This document shows, piece by piece, positions 5,923 to 9,637 of a stretch of DNA of 9,637 nt; position 1 is the first letter of the stretch; each line of letters starts with the position of its first letter. This DNA is from an uncultured Eubacteriales bacterium (GTDB lineage: Bacteria > Bacillota > Clostridia > Oscillospirales > Oscillospiraceae): positions 1 through 9,637 of the forward strand of contig ONVR01000156.1 of assembly GCA_900321335.1 (NCBI GenBank), written 5' to 3'. Below the pieces are notes generated by a model that had not been told where the DNA came from, did no database searches, and saw only the letters and a list, made by a program, of their open reading frames with translations. Made by a program: the position numbers and the translations under genes.

Positions 5923-5951
5923 TTGACTTACAACACAAGAAATAGTATTAT
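5923..5951 (+). promoter_or_regulatory. Main nrdDG promoter
   Basis: A -35 TTGACT (5923-5928) and -10 TATTAT (5946-5951) are separated by exactly 17 bases; each box matches sigma-A consensus in five of six positions. The start point would be near 5958, giving a leader of about 75 bases before the nrdD ATG. NrdR box 1 lies between and over these elements. Confidence 0.75.
5933..5948. promoter_or_regulatory. NrdR box 1 (overlaps the -10 of the nrdDG promoter)
   Basis: ACACAAGAAATAGTAT agrees with 13 of 16 positions of the NrdR consensus in the orientation ACACAAWATATWGTGT. NrdR is a nucleotide-sensing zinc-finger/ATP-cone repressor of ribonucleotide reductase operons and binds paired boxes. 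The box fills the spacer and covers the first bases of the -10 hexamer, so bound NrdR would exclude RNA polymerase. Confidence 0.72.
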
Positions 5952-5965
5952 TGGTAATACACGGA

Positions 5966-5981
5966 TTACTATATCTTGTGG
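5966..5981. promoter_or_regulatory. NrdR box 2 (downstream of the start point)
   Basis: TTACTATATCTTGTGG agrees with 12 of 16 positions of ACACWATATWTTGTGT, with an unbroken match at ACTATAT and TTGTG. It begins 33 bp after box 1, about three helical turns, which places both boxes on the same face of the DNA as in characterised NrdR operators. Confidence 0.72.
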
Positions 5982-6033
5982 TTTGAAAGAATACAGCCTG
6001 GAGCAAGGGATTTTATGAAGAGGAGCGTTTATC

Positions 6034-8367
6034 ATGGCGGTTGAAACAATCAAGAAGCGGGACGGCCGGATCGTCCCGTTCAACAAGGAAAAGATCACCG
6101 AGGCGATCGTAAAGGCGTTTGACGCCACCTACAAGCCCGGAAATGAGGAGGCAGCCCGCCGCCTGACCGATGAGGTCCTGTCCATCCTTGAGGTGGAGGG
6201 AGAGCAGGTTCCCGACGTTGAGCATGTGCAGGACCTGGTAGAAAAGGTGCTCATGGACAACGGCTATGTCACCACGGCCAAGGCTTATATTCTGTACCGG
6301 GACAAGCGTTCCCGCCGCCGGGAGATGAATACCCGCCTCATGCAGACCTACGAGGAGATCACCTTTGCCGATGCCCGGGACAGCGACGTCAAGCGGGAGA
6401 ACGCCAACATCGACGGCGATACGGCAATGGGTGTCATGCTCAAGTACGGCAGCGAGGGCGCCAAGCAGTTCTACAACATGTTCGTGCTGAACCCTGACCA
6501 CGCCAAGGCCCATCAGGAAGGGGATATTCATATCCACGATCTGGATTTCCTCACCCTGACCACTACCTGTACCCAGATCGACATCATTAAGCTCTTCAAG
6601 GACGGCTTTTCCACGGGCCACGGCACTCTTCGCGAGCCCAACGACATTGCTTCCTATTCCGCCCTGGCCTGCATTGCCATTCAGTCCAACCAGAACGACC
6701 AACACGGCGGCCAGAGTATCGTCAACTTCGACTACGGCATGGCCGACGGCGTCCGGAAGACCTATATCCGCCTGTACCGGCAGAATCTGGCCAAAGCCCT
6801 TATGCTCTGGGACGGCATCGACGATCCGGAGGACGACGTAAAGGCCATCATTGCCCAGGTCAAGGAGCAGACGGGGCTTACCCCCACCTTTGAGAAAAAC
6901 CAGGCGTACCTGGACGCGGAGCTTCCTTTGCTGGTTGCCAAATACGGCAATGAAGAGCAGCTCAAGCGCGCCCAGGAGGTTGCCTGCCACTATGCGGCCA
7001 AGGAGACGGACCGGGCTACCTATCAGGCCATGGAGGCGTTTATTCACAACCTGAACACCATGCACTCCAGAGCCGGTGCCCAGACGCCGTTTTCCTCCAT
7101 CAACTACGGCATGGATACCTCTCCCGAGGGACGTCTCGTGATGAAAAACGTGATGCTGGCCACCGAGGCCGGTCTGGGCCACGGAGAGACTCCCATTTTC
7201 CCCATTCAGATCTTCCGTGTCAAGGACGGCATCAACCTCAACGAGGGCGAGCCCAACTACGACCTGTTCAAGCTGGCCTGCCGCTGCAGCGCCAAGCGGC
7301 TGTTCCCCAACTTCTCCTTTGTGGACGCACCCTTCAACCTTCAGTACTACAAGCCCGGCCACCCGGAGACGGAGGCCGCTTACATGGGATGCCGTACCCG
7401 CGTTATGGCAAACGTATACGATCCCACCCGTGAGATCTGCAACGGCCGCGGCAACCTGTCCTTCACCTCCATCAACCTCCCCAGACTGGGTATCAAGGCC
7501 AAGGGCGATATCAACCGCTTCTTTGAGGATCTGGATCACAAGCTGGATCTGTGCGTGGATCAGCTTCTGGAGCGCTTTGAGATCCAGTGCCGCAAGCACG
7601 TTTACAACTACCCGTTCCTCATGGGACAGGGAGTCTGGATCGACAGCGACAAGCTCTCCTGGAATGATGAGGTCCGGGAAGTGCTCAAGCACGGTACCCT
7701 GACGGTGGGCTTCATCGGCCTTGCCGAGACGCTGGTGGCCCTCATCGGCGAGCACCATGGTCAGAGCGAGCGGGCCCAGAACCTGGGCCTGGAGATCATC
7801 ACCCACATGAGAAAGCGCATGGATGAGGAGAGCCAGAAGCGGAAGCTCAACTTCTCTCTGATCGCCACCCCCGCCGAGGGACTCTCCGGCCGGTTCGTGA
7901 AGATCGACAAGAAAAAGTTCGGCATCATCCCCGGCGTCACCGACAGAGACTACTACACCAACAGCTTCCACATCCCCGTATATTACAATATCTCCGCCTT
8001 TAAGAAGATTCAGCTGGAGGCGCCTTATCACGCCTTGACCAACGGCGGCCACATCAGTTATATCGAGATGGACGGCGATCCACTGGACAATCTGGAGGCT
8101 TTCGAGAAGGTCATCCGCTACATGCAGAAGTGCGGCATCGGCTACGGCTCCATCAACCACCCGGTTGACCGGGACCCCGTCTGCGGCTTTACGGGCATCA
8201 TCAAGGATCAGTGCCCCCACTGCGGCAGAAAAGAGGACGACGGTGAGGTCGGCTTTGAGCGGATCCGCCGCATCACCGGATACTTGGTGGGTACCCTGGA
8301 CCGCTTCAACAACGGTAAGCGGGCTGAGGAACATGACCGGGTCAAGCACGGCATCACCGAGGAATAA
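6034..8367 (+). CDS. nrdD: Anaerobic (class III) ribonucleoside-triphosphate reductase NrdD
   Basis: A complete 777-aa oxygen-sensitive enzyme that makes dNTPs from NTPs with a glycyl radical. The N-terminal ATP-cone, about residues 3-95 (IKKRDGRIVPFNKEKI onward), is the allosteric activity switch. The catalytic barrel contains candidate active-site cysteines C213 (LACIAIQSN, before the HGGQS motif) and C453 (YMGCRTRV). Near the C-terminus, RRITGYLVGT places the glycyl radical at G749, followed by RFNNGK and a terminal RVKHG. The zinc-binding region reads DPVCGFTG...CPHCG, with C717, C727 and C730. The residue where a fourth cysteine often sits is D714, a form I recall from other Firmicutes. 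The ATG at 6034 has AAGAGGAG upstream with good spacing. It is transcribed from an NrdR-box promoter and followed by its activase gene nrdG. It should be active only under anoxia, in the cytosol. Confidence 0.97.
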   Translation: MAVETIKKRDGRIVPFNKEKITEAIVKAFDATYKPGNEEAARRLTDEVLSILEVEGEQVPDVEHVQDLVEKVLMDNGYVTTAKAYILYRDKRSRRREMNTRLMQTYEEITFADARDSDVKRENANIDGDTAMGVMLKYGSEGAKQFYNMFVLNPDHAKAHQEGDIHIHDLDFLTLTTTCTQIDIIKLFKDGFSTGHGTLREPNDIASYSALACIAIQSNQNDQHGGQSIVNFDYGMADGVRKTYIRLYRQNLAKALMLWDGIDDPEDDVKAIIAQVKEQTGLTPTFEKNQAYLDAELPLLVAKYGNEEQLKRAQEVACHYAAKETDRATYQAMEAFIHNLNTMHSRAGAQTPFSSINYGMDTSPEGRLVMKNVMLATEAGLGHGETPIFPIQIFRVKDGINLNEGEPNYDLFKLACRCSAKRLFPNFSFVDAPFNLQYYKPGHPETEAAYMGCRTRVMANVYDPTREICNGRGNLSFTSINLPRLGIKAKGDINRFFEDLDHKLDLCVDQLLERFEIQCRKHVYNYPFLMGQGVWIDSDKLSWNDEVREVLKHGTLTVGFIGLAETLVALIGEHHGQSERAQNLGLEIITHMRKRMDEESQKRKLNFSLIATPAEGLSGRFVKIDKKKFGIIPGVTDRDYYTNSFHIPVYYNISAFKKIQLEAPYHALTNGGHISYIEMDGDPLDNLEAFEKVIRYMQKCGIGYGSINHPVDRDPVCGFTGIIKDQCPHCGRKEDDGEVGFERIRRITGYLVGTLDRFNNGKRAEEHDRVKHGITEE

Positions 8368-8373
8368 AAACGA

Positions 8374-8402
8374 TTCCCCTCCCCGGATTTCGGGGAGGGG
8401 AA
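8374..8402 (+). other. GC-rich intercistronic hairpin between nrdD and nrdG
   Basis: A perfect 12-bp stem (8374-8385 with 8391-8402) with a 5-base loop GATTT lies six bases after the nrdD stop. The right side is followed by ATTCAAACC, not a T-run, so it is not a canonical terminator. It ends 26 bases before the nrdG ATG. It could stabilise the nrdD 3' end, mark a processing site, or cause partial termination so that the activase is made in smaller amounts than the reductase. The stem is plain in the sequence; the role is inference. Confidence 0.7.
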
Positions 8403-8428
8403 ATTCAAACCAAAAAGGGGAGAGAGAT

Positions 8429-8926
8429 ATGAGAATTGCGGGAACGGTACAGGATTCCATCGTAGACGGCCCCGGCATGCGCTTTACGCTGTTTACCCAG
8501 GGTTGTCCCCACGGGTGCCCCGGCTGTCAGAATCCCCAGACCCACGATTTTAACGGGGGCAAAGAGCGATCCGTTCAAAGCGTGATCGATGAAATGCTGG
8601 AAAACCCGCTGACCGATGGGCTTACCCTTTCCGGGGGAGAGCCCTTCGCCCAATGTGAGGACTGCGCGGCCGTTGCCCGGGCCGCCCGGGAAAACGGCCT
8701 GAATGTGTGGGCCTACTCCGGCTATACGTTTGAGCAGCTCCTGGAGCGGAGCAAAGAGGATCCTGCCGTCACGGAGCTTCTCAGCTTGACGGACGTGCTG
8801 GTTGACGGTCCCTTTGTTCTGGAAAAGAAAAGCATGGACTGCAAGTGGCGGGGCAGCACCAATCAGCGTCTGATCGACGTGAAGACAAGCTTGGCAGCAG
8901 GCGCCGCCGTTGAGCGGGAAGCCTGA
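8429..8926 (+). CDS. nrdG: Anaerobic ribonucleotide reductase-activating protein NrdG
   Basis: A 165-aa radical-SAM activase of the usual NrdG size. The N-terminus has DGPGMRFTLFTQGC followed by the CxxxCxxC cluster C26, C30 and C33 (QGCPHGCPGCQNP) that binds a 4Fe-4S cluster. The SAM-contacting GGE motif is G69-G70-E71 in LSGGEPFAQ. The protein uses SAM and an electron to make the 5'-deoxyadenosyl radical that abstracts hydrogen from the NrdD glycine (G749 here). The frame stays open for about 260 bases upstream, but those codons read through the nrdD end. The ATG at 8429 is chosen because AGGGGAG (8415-8421) precedes it by seven bases and family members begin at this point. It lies 61 bp after nrdD in the same operon and ends just before a strong terminator. 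Confidence 0.95.
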   Translation: MRIAGTVQDSIVDGPGMRFTLFTQGCPHGCPGCQNPQTHDFNGGKERSVQSVIDEMLENPLTDGLTLSGGEPFAQCEDCAAVARAARENGLNVWAYSGYTFEQLLERSKEDPAVTELLSLTDVLVDGPFVLEKKSMDCKWRGSTNQRLIDVKTSLAAGAAVEREA

Positions 8927-8944
8927 AGAAAAACCATTCGGCGC

Positions 8945-8988
8945 AAAAAAGGATCCGGCATCCAATGATGCCGGATCCTTTTTGTTGT
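8945..8988. terminator. Bidirectional terminator between nrdG and hppA
   Basis: A 17-bp perfect stem pairs 8946-8962 with 8967-8983 around a CAAT loop. Its core is GGATCCGGCATC, flanked by six A on the left and five T on the right, followed by GTTGTTT. Both strands therefore have a stem plus T-run, and it serves the convergent nrdG and hppA genes. Confidence 0.93.
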
Positions 8989-8997
8989 TTCTTGCGA

Positions 8998-9637
8998 TCA
9001 GAACAGGCCGATCACGTTGAAGGCCACGATCAGGCCGGCAAACACGATGGAAACCGTAGAGCACAGCTTGATGAGGATGTTCAGAGAGGGGCCGGAGGTA
9101 TCCTTGAAGGGATCGCCCACGGTGTCGCCCACGACAGCGGCCTTGTGGCACTCGCTGCCCTTGCCGCCGTGATTGCCTCTTTCGATGTACTTCTTGGCAT
9201 TGTCCCAGGCGCCGCCGGCGTTGGACATGAACACGGCCATGGCAAAACCGGTGACGGACACGCCGCCCAGCAGACCCACAACACCCGTGGGCCCGAGGAT
9301 CAGGCCGGTGATGATAGGAACGATAACAGCAAGCAGAGCGGGGACGACCATTTCGTGCAGAGCACCCTTGGTGCACAGGTCAACGCAGGCGTCGTAGTCG
9401 GGATCGGCCTCGCCGGTCATGATGCCCTTGATCTCACGGAACTGACGGCGCACCTCCATAACGATGGACTGAGCAGCCGTCTGCACCGCGCTCATGGTGA
9501 AGGCAGAGAACACGAAGGTGAGCATGGCTCCGATGAACAGTCCGACCAGAACGGTGGGACTGGTCAGAGAAAAGTCCAGGACCTCTTCGGTCTTGGTCTG
9601 AACAATGTCCACATAGGACACCAGCAGAGCCAGAGCG
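8998..9637 (-). CDS. hppA: Membrane-bound ion-translocating pyrophosphatase HppA, C-terminal part (5' end outside window)
   Basis: The last 212 residues of a membrane pyrophosphatase, reading in from the right edge with no start codon needed inside the window. Highly conserved blocks are present: VGLFIGAMLTFVFSAFTM, EVRRQFREIKGI, PDYDACVDLCTKGAL, EMVVPALLAV and SNAGGAWDNAKKYIE. GGKGSECHKAAVVGDTVGDP and FKDTSGPSLNILIKL follow, containing the acidic and lysine residues that bind Mg-pyrophosphate. Such pumps couple pyrophosphate hydrolysis to H+ or Na+ export across the membrane, useful to energy-limited anaerobes. The residues that separate K+-dependent from independent forms and Na+ from H+ pumps lie upstream, so ion and subtype cannot be called. 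The gene is convergent with nrdDG and ends at a shared terminator. Confidence 0.95.
   Translation of the reverse strand, partial: ALALLVSYVDIVQTKTEEVLDFSLTSPTVLVGLFIGAMLTFVFSAFTMSAVQTAAQSIVMEVRRQFREIKGIMTGEADPDYDACVDLCTKGALHEMVVPALLAVIVPIITGLILGPTGVVGLLGGVSVTGFAMAVFMSNAGGAWDNAKKYIERGNHGGKGSECHKAAVVGDTVGDPFKDTSGPSLNILIKLCSTVSIVFAGLIVAFNVIGLF

Larger units (their letters stand above)
5731..6033. other. Divergent intergenic control region (303 bp)
   Basis: This gap between the DUF975 start and nrdD holds the DUF975 promoter (minus strand), two candidate nrdD promoters, a 14-bp palindrome and two NrdR boxes. It also has a small GCAAG-ATG-CTTGC hairpin at 5781-5793 in the DUF975 leader. The nrdD ribosome binding site AAGAGGAG (6018-6025) lies eight bases before the ATG. 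Much of it is AT-rich compared with the flanking genes, as expected of a promoter region. No RNA gene is recognised. Confidence 0.75.

Noticed and set aside
8165..8428. Extended N-terminus for NrdG reading through the nrdD 3' end
   Set aside because: The extra residues are an out-of-frame shadow of nrdD, and the ATG at 8429 has a good SD and matches the family's N-terminus.
6013..8478. An 821-codon open frame on the minus strand opposite nrdD
   Set aside because: It is in exact codon register with nrdD, so it stays open only because nrdD avoids TTA, CTA and TCA codons. Its product is a low-complexity V/L/G/D-rich string with no recognisable family, and nrdD on the other strand is unmistakable.
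9619..9621. GTG at 9621 as the start of the pyrophosphatase gene
   Set aside because: The frame continues upstream to the window edge with residues ALALL, and the conserved family sequence requires several hundred more N-terminal residues. The gene is cut by the window.
1..9637. CRISPR arrays, tRNA/rRNA genes, insertion sequences, phage or defence genes
   Set aside because: I looked for regular direct repeats, tRNA cloverleaf ends, transposase motifs and toxin-antitoxin-like pairs on both strands and saw none. All genes have similar base composition, with no sign of a transferred island.

Overview
The window looks like chromosomal core sequence from an anaerobic, fairly GC-rich member of the Clostridia, most likely an Oscillospiraceae/Ruminococcaceae-type gut Firmicute. 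The grounds are an oxygen-sensitive class III ribonucleotide reductase with its activase, a membrane pyrophosphatase, a recX-rimO-pgsA cluster, a DUF975 membrane protein, a small 4-Cys TSCPD protein, and strong AGGAG-type ribosome binding sites. This taxonomic guess is inference from gene content. I see no mobile element, CRISPR array, tRNA or rRNA.

Left part (1-2969, + strand): a tightly packed run of the recX 3' end, rimO (S12 methylthiotransferase), pgsA (phosphatidylglycerophosphate synthase) and a soluble DUF2156 protein. DUF2156 is related to the catalytic domain of phosphatidylglycerol lysyltransferase. The run is closed by a clean intrinsic terminator. recX/rimO abut with no gap and rimO/pgsA share a 4-bp ATGA overlap, so translational coupling is likely.

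Next (2970-4356, +): a stand-alone membrane-anchored family 2 glycosyltransferase. Its leader can fold into a long imperfect hairpin that takes up part of the Shine-Dalgarno sequence. A perfect 26-bp palindrome follows it and separates it from the convergent minus-strand genes.

Minus-strand cluster (5841 down to 4371): a sigma-A-type promoter, a DUF975 integral membrane protein that starts at TTG, a 79-aa 4-Cys TSCPD protein (TIGR03905 type, related to a domain of some ribonucleotide reductases), and an 83-aa protein of unknown function.

Right part (5864-8983, +): the nrdD-nrdG operon for anaerobic dNTP synthesis. Its control region is the most informative regulatory stretch here. A near-consensus promoter (TTGACT-17-TATTAT) is overlapped by two NrdR-box-like 16-mers spaced 33 bp apart, with a second possible promoter and a perfect 14-bp palindrome upstream. 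A 12-bp GC-rich hairpin without a T-run lies between nrdD and nrdG. A bidirectional terminator separates nrdG from the convergent hppA 3' end (membrane pyrophosphatase), which runs off the right edge.

Most genes are well-known families. The best candidates for something under-described are the small TSCPD protein and the 83-aa protein encoded divergently from nrdDG, and the structured leader of the glycosyltransferase.
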